This document shows positions 9,125 through 18,451 of a stretch of 64,000 nt of DNA, one piece after another. Source of the DNA: a virus; IMG/VR virus record IMGVR_UViG_3300032116_014939, positions 124,001 through 188,000 of that record; one strand, written 5' to 3'. The notes under the pieces are model-generated. The model ran no database searches. It had not been told where the DNA came from and saw only the letters and a list, made by a program, of their open reading frames with translations. Position numbers and translations under genes: made by a program. Numbering within the stretch: the first letter of the stretch is position 1; each line of letters begins with the position of its first letter.

Positions 9125-12100
9125 CAGTCAAAAATTATTTTTCCGTTAAAGGTCGTTTTATCTAAATTAACATTCACATTCGAATACAAATTTTTCAAAT
9201 TTTCGTTTTGTGTAGGAGTCGCACCTGCACTTGTATAAGAGAAATTTCTTGTTTTTCCAACAATACTTTGGTTTGACACTTGTGGATTATAATTTTTATA
9301 ACTTAAATAGTCAGGTGAATTAAAGAAAGTGTCAACCTTATTTGTTTGTGCATTTTTTTCAACTGTAAAACTTGAGACTAATCCATTAATTGTAGTTTCG
9401 ACAATACTTTTTGTTAACTGTACAGTATCTGAAACTAAATTTAAAGTTAAATTATTAATTAAACTTTGCCTTGAATTGTTATCAATTATTTCATTACAGA
9501 AAAGAGTGAAAAATCTATTTAAATTACCCGCAATATTTTGACTTGATATAGGTGTAAATGTTGTACTTGGAGTTGTCACGTCAATAATAATATCATTAGA
9601 ATTCAATAATGTATAGTATGATTGAACGTCAGAGGCTAATTTAATATAGTCAGTTCTTATTGAGGTTAGTGTATCACTTGCCCCGTCAGGTAATCCTGTA
9701 AGAGTATAAACATAAGGACTTCCAAGTGATGTGATTTTACCATCAGTCGCTGAACATATTAAATCAAGTTTTCTATAATTTTGATATATTCCAACTTGTG
9801 TATTAGAAACACTTTGTATTTGACTAGATATTTTAGAAATGATATTATTAACCTGATTTGATACTTGGGATATATAATTAGCCCTTACCGCTCTAATGTC
9901 CGATGTTGATACATTATTAACAATTAATGCTGAAATTAAAAAATCAGTTCCATTAGTAATTTCAGTACTTAGTTCATTTGCAACATTTAAAAGATAATTG
10001 TTGTAATTAACCATTTTACCAAGTATCTTAACGTTTGTAACGGGTGTATCTAAACTATTCAATGAACCTGTTACAAACTGTTTTTCAGAACTTACTTGTT
10101 TATAAACACCATAGTTTGTGGTTTGAACAATTTTTGTCACAAAACTTTCAATATTATTAAAATAGTTTTGAGTATAGACAACTGTGTTATCAAACAAACC
10201 ACCGTATAATAATGTACCCGTTTCAACACCACCTGAAGTTTGTGAATTAGTAATATTCCCAGCTTGTGTACCCCCATTATTTGTTATTTGGGTATTAAGT
10301 TGATTACTCATAGAAGGTGTTGAATTCGCAAATGCCGCATTTGCCTGACTAATATTACTTGATTGTTGATTACTTAAAATGAAAGATTCAACATTAGTAT
10401 CATCAGTTGCATCCGCTCTTTCATCGTATACTTCAGTATTTGCATAAAAATTAAAACTCAAAGCATTTTGAAGTTTTTCAATTGGTTCTTTTAGTCCGTG
10501 ACCACCAATCATTTTAAAACCAAGTTTAACATTAACAATCGCTGGTTGCACACCAATTCCTTCAGGATTAAAATCTAATTGTTCATAAGTAAACGATAAT
10601 GTATCAGGTACAATTTTACAATTATAAAAATCACCAACTCTTAAAATTAAAATTGGAGGTCTACCAAAATTAGTATTAAATGCGTCTTTGTTTTTAACAC
10701 CTCCTTGATTATCAGTTGTTGTAGGTATGGTTCTACCTGGTCTTACACATTGATTTAAAAATGTAATTCTTGAGTTAAAACCTTCAGGTGTTATAGAATG
10801 GAATAATGGATTAAAAAATTTAATTCTTTGTTTAATACCATCATATAAAAATGGGTCAGAGTTTTTTATCGTTTCAAAATAATTTTGTTCATTTAAAAGT
10901 TCTCTAATAAGTCTTTTTGTTACATTTTTTAATTTACTCTGAAAATCGGCAACAGGTACTTGTTTTAATCCAAAAGTATTATTATAACCTTCACTCACCG
11001 ATTTAGCAACTTTTGTACCAAATGGTGTATACGGTTGTACAGTAATTTTACTGATAACCAAAGTACTACAAGCAACACGGATTACATTATATTCATCGGC
11101 AATATTATTACCATTACAATTATAAGTTTGACTACTATCTTTAGGTTTGTAATTATCAATAGTTCCAGAGTTAACATCAATTTTTAATCTTCTGGAGTCA
11201 ACATACTCTGAAATATTTGTACCTTGATATACAAGTTGATTAAAATATTCAATAATACTTTGTTTTCTATCTTCACCTAAATTTTGTGATTCAGGCCCCG
11301 AAATACCACCAACACCAAAATTAGTAGCCTTTAAATCTATTTTAACCTCATTGTTATTAACTAAAGCATCCGCAATTTCTTGAGCTAATTCAATAAAATT
11401 ATTGTAATTTGGAGTTATTGTATTTTCTAAAAAACTTTTAGAAGCATCAATACCATCAAAAGATTCAGAGTTTATATTTGTGACAAGTTGGTTATATATG
11501 TTTTCATATGATTGGTCATAGTTACTATTTTCTGTAGTATCAGCATTAAAATATATTCCGTTACCAACATATGAACTTAAATTAGGTAATTCTTTTGGCC
11601 CTGAATTATCCTCTTGTGGTATTTGTGTTAGAGCGTCTACTTTATCACTTTCTGACGTATCTAAACTTTCCAATACCTGTTGATAAACTTCGTCAATAGT
11701 ACCTAAACTTAATGAACTAAATTTCTGAGCTAATTCATATATATCATACCTTTGACATCCTGCAAAAAATGAATCAACTACCGATGTTATAGTTGAGTTA
11801 GATTGATTTTGTAATTCTTTATTAACAATTAAATTTAACACGGACGGATGGTCAACAATAATTTTAAAATTTATACTACCCGACCTTTTAGTATTTTTAT
11901 AAGTATATATTGGTTCAGGTCTACCGATAAAATCAGTTTCATTAAATGATGGTGTAGAACTATCATCAAAAGTTAAATCGTATGGAGGGAACCACATAAT
12001 TCTACCACCATTAGGCCCTTTTTCTGCCGATGGAAGTTGATTATATTCAGGTGTGTCTTTCCAAGCTAAGTTTTCTAAAGACAACATGTATTTTTTTACC

Positions 12101-13902
12101 TGTCCGTTAATGACATTTGTCCCACCATTTTTAAAAGGTGTAATATTAAGATTGTAGGTACTATCTAAAACAGAATAAGTAAACCTTCTAATGTTACCAT
12201 TAGTTTCTAAACCTGAGTCATTAGCAACTGTTTTTTGTAAATTAGCATAAGTGTAATAAGGTTTATCTTTTGTAAAGATTCTACAATATTCTTGTCCTAC
12301 CTCAGTACCTGAGTTATTAACATATTTTTTAACTTTTGAACCTTTGGTTAATATTTTATAACCATCTGAAAATACTTTAGACACTTGATTAATTGCGTTT
12401 CCAACATGTCCCAATCTATCAGCACCTTGAGCAGGTGTTGAGTTAATTAATCGTTGTGTAACATCTAAAATAGAACCAGGTCTAAATGTATAGTTAGTAG
12501 ATAAAACTTGATTGTAAGAAGACGCTAACGGTGTAAAATTTGGATTATTACTTAACAACTGTCCACCTTGTCCAACATTTCTTCCAGCTTCAGGTTTTGT
12601 AAATTCTGTAATCCAAACAAATCCTCCATCAAAAGAAGGTTTTTGTTCGTAATTTAATCCAGCTAATCCAAACTGAAAATTTTGGTCACCTTCATATAAT
12701 ATACCAACCTTATCAGGCCCATATACAGGAGCTTGTGTTGGTATTCCAAAAGCGTCTATAGGCGAAGCGTTTGGTGGTGATACAACATTTGTAATGTCCG
12801 TTTCTTGTCTACCAACATAAAGGTTACCTATTGAAGTAAAATTATCAAATAAATTATTAATAAAATTACCAACCTGTGTAGATGTTATAGCGTAGTTAGG
12901 TTTAAACCTATTGTAGTTAAGTGCGTTAAATAAAACCGATTTTGTACCAGCACCTGTATTTTGTAAAAATTTAATTGACGGGTTTGGTCTGTTTGTAATA
13001 TTTCCACCACCCAAATTACCAATAGCTTGTAGTGGTCGTAATCTTAATATTTCAGTATCAGAAAAATAACTTCCCTCAATAGGTGAAGCGGGTAAATAAG
13101 TACCACTTAACTTTTGTATGAAAAACGCAGCGTAATCTAATAGACCGTCAGGTTTTGTAATAGTATAATCTCTATAAACAAAAGGTTCTTGACCTGTGGC
13201 TAACAACGTCGCATTAAATGGATTAGTTAAAGTATCAAGATTAATTGCTCCAATAGTATTTCTTTCAATTTCTCTAGCAATACGGGCTTGTGTAGCTTCT
13301 CTCAAACTTTGAGCCGCCAATTGTTGTAAAAATGAGTCGTTAGCTAATGCGGCGTCACCAAATAATATTTCGTAATTAGTATAATCTCCCTGAACAAATA
13401 TGATTGGAGCAACTTTACCATCACCATATATTTGTGAACCAGCAGGTAACTTACCTAAAATTAAATCAGATGTAACGAATAAATCCTCATAACCATCAGG
13501 TGGTAAATACCTATTAACAACTTCAGCATCATCAATAAATGCCTCATTGAATAAATCCATTCTTGATGTTTGTAAGTCATATGGTTGTGATGTACCTAAA
13601 GGGTTATTTTCAGTACTTCCTCCACCAGGAAGAACCGTATTATCAACAACTAATGCCCCATCAAAAAATTGACCTGCGGGACTATACAAATTCATTCTTG
13701 TACTATACGCAGGTTCAACATATAAGTTTGAACTTACACTTTCAGAATCTGCCGGTGAATTGTCTTGTAATTTAATTGGATAGTTTTGTAACCCTTGGGG
13801 TGAAGTAAAATTACCCTGAATACTATACGGTGCTAAATTCCTTGCAACTAATGCTTTTCTAAATTGTTCCGAATTGTTGAATGATAAGAATTCTACAGCC
13901 AT
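9124..13902 (-). CDS. Giant baseplate/tail structural protein with OmpA-like segment
   Basis: A 1592-aa protein, Asn/Gln/Ser-rich, without signal peptide or membrane segments. Conserved-looking blocks include a central MWFPPYDLTFDD...FIGRPEPIYTYKNTKR..INFKIIVDHPSVL module and, near residue 1140, VGDFYNCKIV...LDFNPEGIGVQPAIVNVKLGFKMIGG, a beta-rich tail/baseplate module. Between them (about residues 870-960) NNNEVKIDLKATNFGVGG ... NLGEDRKQSIIEYF ... RRLKI follows the spacing of the OmpA C-terminal peptidoglycan-binding fold. The role is inferred as a baseplate component, possibly anchoring to peptidoglycan after contraction. A late-type motif stands 13 nt before the ATG. Exact function unknown. 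Confidence 0.65.
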   Translation of the reverse strand: MAVEFLSFNNSEQFRKALVARNLAPYSIQGNFTSPQGLQNYPIKLQDNSPADSESVSSNLYVEPAYSTRMNLYSPAGQFFDGALVVDNTVLPGGGSTENNPLGTSQPYDLQTSRMDLFNEAFIDDAEVVNRYLPPDGYEDLFVTSDLILGKLPAGSQIYGDGKVAPIIFVQGDYTNYEILFGDAALANDSFLQQLAAQSLREATQARIAREIERNTIGAINLDTLTNPFNATLLATGQEPFVYRDYTITKPDGLLDYAAFFIQKLSGTYLPASPIEGSYFSDTEILRLRPLQAIGNLGGGNITNRPNPSIKFLQNTGAGTKSVLFNALNYNRFKPNYAITSTQVGNFINNLFDNFTSIGNLYVGRQETDITNVVSPPNASPIDAFGIPTQAPVYGPDKVGILYEGDQNFQFGLAGLNYEQKPSFDGGFVWITEFTKPEAGRNVGQGGQLLSNNPNFTPLASSYNQVLSTNYTFRPGSILDVTQRLINSTPAQGADRLGHVGNAINQVSKVFSDGYKILTKGSKVKKYVNNSGTEVGQEYCRIFTKDKPYYTYANLQKTVANDSGLETNGNIRRFTYSVLDSTYNLNITPFKNGGTNVINGQVKKYMLSLENLAWKDTPEYNQLPSAEKGPNGGRIMWFPPYDLTFDDSSTPSFNETDFIGRPEPIYTYKNTKRSGSINFKIIVDHPSVLNLIVNKELQNQSNSTITSVVDSFFAGCQRYDIYELAQKFSSLSLGTIDEVYQQVLESLDTSESDKVDALTQIPQEDNSGPKELPNLSSYVGNGIYFNADTTENSNYDQSYENIYNQLVTNINSESFDGIDASKSFLENTITPNYNNFIELAQEIADALVNNNEVKIDLKATNFGVGGISGPESQNLGEDRKQSIIEYFNQLVYQGTNISEYVDSRRLKIDVNSGTIDNYKPKDSSQTYNCNGNNIADEYNVIRVACSTLVISKITVQPYTPFGTKVAKSVSEGYNNTFGLKQVPVADFQSKLKNVTKRLIRELLNEQNYFETIKNSDPFLYDGIKQRIKFFNPLFHSITPEGFNSRITFLNQCVRPGRTIPTTTDNQGGVKNKDAFNTNFGRPPILILRVGDFYNCKIVPDTLSFTYEQLDFNPEGIGVQPAIVNVKLGFKMIGGHGLKEPIEKLQNALSFNFYANTEVYDERADATDDTNVESFILSNQQSSNISQANAAFANSTPSMSNQLNTQITNNGGTQAGNITNSQTSGGVETGTLLYGGLFDNTVVYTQNYFNNIESFVTKIVQTTNYGVYKQVSSEKQFVTGSLNSLDTPVTNVKILGKMVNYNNYLLNVANELSTEITNGTDFLISALIVNNVSTSDIRAVRANYISQVSNQVNNIISKISSQIQSVSNTQVGIYQNYRKLDLICSATDGKITSLGSPYVYTLTGLPDGASDTLTSIRTDYIKLASDVQSYYTLLNSNDIIIDVTTPSTTFTPISSQNIAGNLNRFFTLFCNEIIDNNSRQSLINNLTLNLVSDTVQLTKSIVETTINGLVSSFTVEKNAQTNKVDTFFNSPDYLSYKNYNPQVSNQSIVGKTRNFSYTSAGATPTQNENLKNLYSNVNVNLDKTTFNGKIIFD

Positions 13903-13915
13903 CTATACTTTTTTC

Positions 13916-13923
13916 TATAAATA
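13916..13923 (-). promoter_or_regulatory. Candidate late motif TATTTATA
   Basis: Sense-strand TATTTATA, 13 nt before the ATG at 13902 of the 1592-aa baseplate gene, in the 38-nt gap after the tape measure gene. Confidence 0.45.
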
Positions 13924-13940
13924 GAATAGAAATAATTTTA

Positions 13941-15956
13941 TTACGTTGCAGTTAGACCATAATCAGAACCAACTACTCCAATTTTTTCTCTTAATGTTCT
14001 TAAAGTGTCGTCATTATTAAACGCTGATAGTATAGCATTTTTAATTTGAGGGTCATTAGAATTAGCATTTACATTTAATGTTAAAACCAATTCTTTTTTA
14101 CCTGATGTTGTATTATTTACCGCTTGTCCTTCATTTGAAGGTAATAACGGACCTACATTACCACCTATTGAAGATGCTAAGGCTTTTTGATTAACCGCCA
14201 TCAACATATCCCCTTTATCTAAACTATAATGCATTCCGTCAGCAGTAATCGCAATATCTTTTTTCTCTTCAGTTATTCCAAGTTTTTCTTTAGCCCAATT
14301 AGTAACCGCACTTCCAAGTATTGTAAGTTTAGTGACCGCATTACCAAAATCACCTACATTTATACCAAATTTTTTAGCACCTTCTTCAAATGAACTTGAA
14401 GCTTTCAATGCTTCTGAAATTACAACTTTAGTAGTGTTTTCGGTTGCGATTTTAACGGCATCATCCATTATTGGTTTTAAAGTTTCAAATCCTTGTGAAA
14501 AATCAGCTAATAATGATGTAATTTCAGTTATAGATATGTCACCTGATACAACTTTATTTACACGACCTTGTATATCCCCAATCAACTGTTGTGAGTTGTC
14601 TTTTCCTTTTTGGGTTGTTAGGCTAAAAGTTTCAAATCCGCTTTTTAAAATTTCTGTTTGCCCATTTACAGCATTTCTTAAAAATTCATTACCTTCTTTA
14701 GAAATTGCATATTGAGTCGATAATAAAGACGTTAAAGCGTTTTGTTGAGCAACTAACGTATTTGCAGCTCCAAGTTGGTCTTTAGCCAAATCAACCATCT
14801 GTGAACCACTATCTTTTTTTTGAAACTCCTGTTGTTGAGCTATTAGGTCAATATCACCTTTTTGTAAATTATTTAAAGCTTGTGTTGTAACGGCACCATT
14901 TGCATCTTTATAAGTTACTTCATATTTACCACTATTTTTATTAAATTCCGCAATATTTGCCAACATCATTTTTTGGTCTTCAGGAACATTTTCAAGACCT
15001 TTAAAATCAATCTCGCCCATTTTCTTTTCAATCTTAGCGGATTCAATTGCCATTTTTTCAAACTCCGCTCTGTCAATACCTAAAGAGTCAGCAACTTCTT
15101 TTAACTGTCTTCTAGCTTCAGGCATGATTTGGAACGTACCAGTTTTTTCATCAAATTTTGTAAAAGTTTTAGATAGTTCAGATAATTGATTTTGTAACTC
15201 AGGTACATTATTTTGAGCTAAATCCATTAATTTTAATGGGTCTAATAACGCACTTGATGTCGCCCCTAACCTTTGTAAAGTCGAAGCAACGTCTATTGCC
15301 GACTCAGGTGAAAAAAGTTTGTCAGCAACATTAAGAGTTTGAGCCATATCAACTCTCATAGCCGCCGCTTTTGCCGCCATTTTTGCCATACCTTCAACAC
15401 CTGTACCAAACCCGTACCTGTTCATTTTGTCTAAATTAGTAACTACCATTGCTGAAACTACTTGGGCATTTACACCCATATTTTGTGCGGTTGATACTAC
15501 TTTAGTCATTTCATCACTAATATGGGTAGTTTCCATACCCGCATTTCTAAATGAACTTTCTAATGTTTTTGCAGCAACACCTGTTACTTGTTGAGCAGCA
15601 TATAATTGTGTAATATTTTCAGTTGTTAAAACAATATTTCTATTAGTAACTTCATTAAATTCTTTCTGAAGGGTGTTAATTGCCTCTTGATTACCACCCA
15701 TTAAACTGATTTCAGTGTTTGCTCTACCTAATTGATTTTTTAAAATTTCAGCATAACTACTTGTAACACCCATACCTCTTATTAATGAAGAGGTACTTTT
15801 ATCCATATTAATTAAAGCATTTGCTCCCCCTTCAATAGATTTTTTAATTAATTCTGAATTTTTTAAAACATCAGTTTGATATAATATCAAATCTTTATAA
15901 CCAAGTGTTATATTTTCAGGATTTGGGACATTTGCATCCAGAGGAGTGTTTTGCAT
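13941..15956 (-). CDS. Tail tape measure protein (candidate)
   Basis: A 671-aa, almost entirely helical protein, rich in Ala/Lys/Glu/Gln with low Pro, containing many amphipathic repeats (for example GMAKMAAKAAAMRVDMAQTL) and a C-terminal Gly/Asp segment (SLDKGDMLMAVNQKALASS) of the kind found at the end of tape measure proteins. Its place directly after the tail tube and chaperone-like pair matches the conserved tail gene order. At about 1.5 angstrom per residue the tail would be near 100 nm, similar to T4 (gp29, 590 aa). Assignment is from composition and order, not from a signature motif. Confidence 0.6.
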   Translation of the reverse strand: MQNTPLDANVPNPENITLGYKDLILYQTDVLKNSELIKKSIEGGANALINMDKSTSSLIRGMGVTSSYAEILKNQLGRANTEISLMGGNQEAINTLQKEFNEVTNRNIVLTTENITQLYAAQQVTGVAAKTLESSFRNAGMETTHISDEMTKVVSTAQNMGVNAQVVSAMVVTNLDKMNRYGFGTGVEGMAKMAAKAAAMRVDMAQTLNVADKLFSPESAIDVASTLQRLGATSSALLDPLKLMDLAQNNVPELQNQLSELSKTFTKFDEKTGTFQIMPEARRQLKEVADSLGIDRAEFEKMAIESAKIEKKMGEIDFKGLENVPEDQKMMLANIAEFNKNSGKYEVTYKDANGAVTTQALNNLQKGDIDLIAQQQEFQKKDSGSQMVDLAKDQLGAANTLVAQQNALTSLLSTQYAISKEGNEFLRNAVNGQTEILKSGFETFSLTTQKGKDNSQQLIGDIQGRVNKVVSGDISITEITSLLADFSQGFETLKPIMDDAVKIATENTTKVVISEALKASSSFEEGAKKFGINVGDFGNAVTKLTILGSAVTNWAKEKLGITEEKKDIAITADGMHYSLDKGDMLMAVNQKALASSIGGNVGPLLPSNEGQAVNNTTSGKKELVLTLNVNANSNDPQIKNAILSAFNNDDTLRTLREKIGVVGSDYGLTAT

Positions 15957-15966
15957 GTTTTTTATT

Positions 15967-15974
15967 TATAAATA
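15967..15974 (-). promoter_or_regulatory. Candidate late motif within TATTTATAAATA
   Basis: The element is nearly palindromic, so both TATTTATA and the classic T4 late box TATAAATA read in sense orientation. It lies 10 nt before the ATG at 15956. Confidence 0.45.
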
Positions 15975-15975
15975 A

Positions 15976-16158
15976 TCAACTTTCTGTTTTAGAATTTAAT
16001 TCAATAATCCTATCAACCAAAAATCTTCTCTGGTAAGTTGGTATTTTTAAAAAATCGGTATACGACATATGCAATTGTCGTGACAACAGAATATATTCTT
16101 CTAATAAAAATTTTAGATACTCAGAAGAAAGGACGAAAAAACTCCGCCCCAAAGGCAA
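15976..16158 (-). CDS. Small tail-assembly chaperone extension, probably reached by frameshift
   Basis: A 60-codon open frame overlapping the 3' end of the upstream gene by 38 nt in another frame. Its only possible start inside the overlap is TTG (16156-16158). The first ATG is at 16068, leaving 30 aa, and has no ribosome-binding site. The C-terminal sequence MSYTDFLKIPTYQRRF resembles small proteins found immediately before tape measure genes in T4-like marine phages. I therefore read it as the extension half of a G/GT-type chaperone pair: ribosomes translating 16873-16121 would shift at the six-T run (sense T6 at 16141-16136) to +1 or -2 and add about 50 residues. Independent translation remains possible. 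Confidence 0.5.
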   Translation of the reverse strand: MPLGRSFFVLSSEYLKFLLEEYILLSRQLHMSYTDFLKIPTYQRRFLVDRIIELNSKTES

Positions 16159-16873
16159 TACGTGTGAGTACCTTTTTTCCGGATGGGGCTGTTACTTCTC
16201 TTATTAAATCTAAACCTGGTGAATTATCCGACAAAAATTTTGTAATGTATTTAGAATCCATGATTGGCATTTTTTCAATAAACTTAACAATTTCACCTTT
16301 ATCTGTACTTCCGTTTATTGAAACTATTTGTTTTGATAACCTCCATGTTACTTTCGGTACTACCATATTTTTAGGATATGACTCTTCTCTTTCATTTAAT
16401 TCTTTAATATCCCCAAAAGTAAGTATTTTTAATTTAACTACAGTATTTGACTTAGGTAATGTCGTTTCAAAAAACCCATTTTCATCAGGTTCAACATTTG
16501 TTTTAATAAAATCAACCTCATCTAAAATTTCAGTGTGTTCAAATTCTTTACCTGTTTCAGGGTCAACCAATGATAGTTTATATTCAGGTGTAAATGATGT
16601 GTTTCTTAAAAACAACAAAATTGCCTGTATATCACCGTCTAACATATCTTCAATTTTCAAATCAGGTTCATAAACTTTATTTCTAACCAAATTATAAATA
16701 ATCTGGTCACCACCCATATTTGACGCACTTGATAATATATTTTCATCAGAAGCGGTTAAAAAACCAACCTTAACTGATTTCTTTTTATTTTTATAAAATT
16801 TTCCCTGACTTGGTAATTGGATTACGTCGTGAGGTAAATTGAAATTCATTTGATTTACACTATTGTCTTCCAT
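16121..16873 (-). CDS. gp26-like baseplate hub/tail assembly protein
   Basis: A 250-aa protein with N-terminal VIQLPSQGKFYKNKKKS, then VGFLTASDENILSS: the pattern (I.LPS.GkfY ... v.yltA.de.iL.s) of the T4 gp26-type baseplate hub assembly family. The remainder is mixed alpha/beta with FGDIKELNEREESYPK. It sits between the tail tube gene and the tape measure gene, where tail-assembly chaperones are encoded in most tailed phages. Near its end the message has GAG TTT TTT CGT, a slippery run leading into the overlapping small frame. It lacks a perfect late motif; upstream is a variant with an extra T (TATTTTATA). Confidence 0.65.
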   Translation of the reverse strand: MEDNSVNQMNFNLPHDVIQLPSQGKFYKNKKKSVKVGFLTASDENILSSASNMGGDQIIYNLVRNKVYEPDLKIEDMLDGDIQAILLFLRNTSFTPEYKLSLVDPETGKEFEHTEILDEVDFIKTNVEPDENGFFETTLPKSNTVVKLKILTFGDIKELNEREESYPKNMVVPKVTWRLSKQIVSINGSTDKGEIVKFIEKMPIMDSKYITKFLSDNSPGLDLIREVTAPSGKKVLTRIAFGAEFFRPFF

Positions 16874-16916
16874 AGTTTTTGTTTATAAAATAGTTTAAAA
16901 TTATCTTTATGTAAAT

Positions 16917-16939
16917 AAAAAACCCACATTACTGTGGGT
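16917..16939 (-). terminator. Intrinsic terminator after tail tube gene
   Basis: 7-bp perfect stem (16922-16928 with 16933-16939), 4-nt loop, followed on the minus strand by a six-U run. It separates the tail tube transcript from the chaperone/tape measure genes. Confidence 0.8.
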
Positions 16940-16963
16940 CTTAATATAATATTTGTAATTGTA

Positions 16964-17452
16964 TTAGTAAAGTAAAACACAATAGTCAGGACGAAGAGTC
17001 AAAGTAATATCTGCCAAACCATCATCAGTATAGGCAATTGAACCAAAATCAACGTCAGTTAAGAAACATTGGATTAATGACCACTTTTCAATAACAACCC
17101 CTGTTGGGTCTAACATTTCAAGTTCCACATCTTTTTTGTAACCCGCAGCATATCCCATACGACCTGTTACTTCTTCAGCGTGTAATCTTACCCACTCCAT
17201 CATAGCCTGAGCAGCTGATGGCCCGATTGGGTCAAGAAGTTTAACCTGAATAGTATTCCACTCATACATACCCGCAACATATCTTTTGGTATTCAAAAAT
17301 GGAATATCATTTGATTTAATAGTAATTTTAGGTCGAGAAGCAGATTGAACAAACCACTCGTTTATTCCCAATGAATCAGGAAATCTCAAAATGAACCTGT
17401 TTTTCTTTTTGGGTTCATATGGAAAGGGCATTTTGGTTAACAAATCAGCCAT
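16964..17452 (-). CDS. 19: Tail tube protein (gp19-type)
   Basis: Forms the inner tube of the contractile tail. The 162 aa match T4 gp19 (163 aa). Recognisable features are FPYEPKKKNRFILRFP at the N-terminus, DIPFLNTKRYVAG, VKLLDPIGPSAAQAMMEWVR and the C-terminal ADITLTLRPDYCVL. These are the conserved beta-strands and helix of gp19-like tube subunits. It has its own terminator downstream and two late-type motifs upstream (17486-17493 and 17561-17568), fitting the need for many copies. Confidence 0.88.
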   Translation of the reverse strand: MADLLTKMPFPYEPKKKNRFILRFPDSLGINEWFVQSASRPKITIKSNDIPFLNTKRYVAGMYEWNTIQVKLLDPIGPSAAQAMMEWVRLHAEEVTGRMGYAAGYKKDVELEMLDPTGVVIEKWSLIQCFLTDVDFGSIAYTDDGLADITLTLRPDYCVLLY

Positions 17453-17485
17453 ATTATTTTGTTTTTAAATTTTCTTTTATTTTAT

Positions 17486-17493
17486 TATAAATA
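17486..17493 (-). promoter_or_regulatory. Candidate late motif TATTTATA, proximal to tail tube gene
   Basis: Sense-strand TATTTATA 33 nt before the ATG at 17452. It is one of two copies in the 116-nt gap upstream of the tail tube gene. Confidence 0.45.
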
Positions 17494-17560
17494 GTGTCAA
17501 TTAAATATTTTTCTATTTACTTTGAACTTTTTTTCAGTCAAACTTGCTATAAGTCCAGTT

Positions 17561-17568
17561 TATAAATA
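17561..17568 (-). promoter_or_regulatory. Candidate late motif TATTTATA, distal to tail tube gene
   Basis: Second copy in the tail tube upstream gap, directly after the stop codon of the HAD-fold gene. Confidence 0.35.
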
Positions 17569-18384
17569 TTAATATAATTTCTTTTCTCCTCCATGTGTTG
17601 ATATTGTTTGAATAATATTTTCCGGGTCTTTTGATAATTCATCTTTAACTTTTTCTAAATTTCTTAAATCATCATCTGAAAAACCTATTTTAGGTATGAA
17701 TCTATTACTAATATCATCTTTAAACATTACAGGTTTCTTTAATAGATTTGCTAAATATTTTACATATTGTTGAAATTCTCTTAAAGCTTCAACCTTTCCT
17801 TTTTCAGGACTTTGAGCAGAACCGGCTCCAAATGTTACAGGATAATACTTATTCATATCCATATAAGCATTTATAAGTTCTTTGTCTGTCATATCTTCTT
17901 CACCGGCAAACTTTCTAAACTTTCTTAAATTTTTAACCAATTCTTTTTTAGATATTCCTCTAAAATTAGTTTCAATCATATTTTCAATTGCCCTACGTAA
18001 AGCCAATGGTGAATGTCCTCTTGCTGTAACTATTGAAAAAATTGAACCCCCATTAATCGCCTCAACAAAGTCATCCCATGCTGGGCCTTCTTTCGCCATC
18101 ATTGCATCAATAATGAACCTCTTATCCCCTTTGGTTCCAAAATTTCTGAATGGGTCGTCAGCAAATCCTACAACAGTTTTCTTTTTATATTCAAAAGGTT
18201 CAACCCCAACCTTTACACGATATTCCGCAAAGTCTTCAGTTGACATACCAACTTCTTCACCATCTTCTGTACGAAGTATTATTTGTGTCGGCATTGTAAG
18301 AATATTATCATCCCAATCAAATGCATAATATTTTAAATCGGGTGTGATTTCTTCATTAAATTCTTCTACTAAAAATATTTTCAT
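17569..18384 (-). CDS. HAD-fold phosphatase-like protein in the tail operon
   Basis: A 271-aa protein with HAD superfamily motifs in order: motif I YAFDWDDNIL (about 19-28, Asp-x-Asp present), motif II SIVTARGH (Thr about 119), a Lys-bearing QSPEKGKVEAL segment, and motif IV-like GFSDDD near residue 234. All catalytic positions appear intact, so it is probably an active phosphohydrolase of unknown substrate. The first 12 residues (MKIFLVEEFNEE) contain L-V-E and resemble the N-terminal segments of several other proteins here. It sits between tail sheath and tail tube and has a late motif only 3 nt before its ATG, so a virion or assembly role is suspected. Confidence 0.65.
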   Translation of the reverse strand: MKIFLVEEFNEEITPDLKYYAFDWDDNILTMPTQIILRTEDGEEVGMSTEDFAEYRVKVGVEPFEYKKKTVVGFADDPFRNFGTKGDKRFIIDAMMAKEGPAWDDFVEAINGGSIFSIVTARGHSPLALRRAIENMIETNFRGISKKELVKNLRKFRKFAGEEDMTDKELINAYMDMNKYYPVTFGAGSAQSPEKGKVEALREFQQYVKYLANLLKKPVMFKDDISNRFIPKIGFSDDDLRNLEKVKDELSKDPENIIQTISTHGGEKKLY

Positions 18385-18387
18385 ATC

Positions 18388-18395
18388 TATAAATA
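18388..18395 (-). promoter_or_regulatory. Candidate late motif TATTTATA
   Basis: Ends 3 nt before the ATG at 18384. If it is a -7/-10 box the transcript would be leaderless or nearly so. Confidence 0.4.
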
Positions 18396-18406
18396 TTATG
18401 TAAAAT

Positions 18407-18430
18407 AAAAACCCCCACTTTCGTGAGGGT
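18407..18430 (-). terminator. Intrinsic terminator after tail sheath gene
   Basis: 8-bp stem with one G-U pair (18411-18418 with 18423-18430). On the minus strand it is capped by a GAAA tetraloop closed by C-G and followed by a run of U, a very stable terminator. Confidence 0.85.
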
Positions 18431-18451
18431 TTTCAATTATTTTATCGTTGA

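Noticed and set aside
14332-14715. Plus-strand 127-codon frame within the tape measure gene
   Set aside because: Antisense shadow of a helical, low-stop region; no late motif or fold.
16038-16673. Plus-strand 211-codon frame opposite the gp26-like gene
   Set aside because: Composition (Ser/Phe-rich) is that of an antisense shadow; the sense gene has family motifs and correct order.
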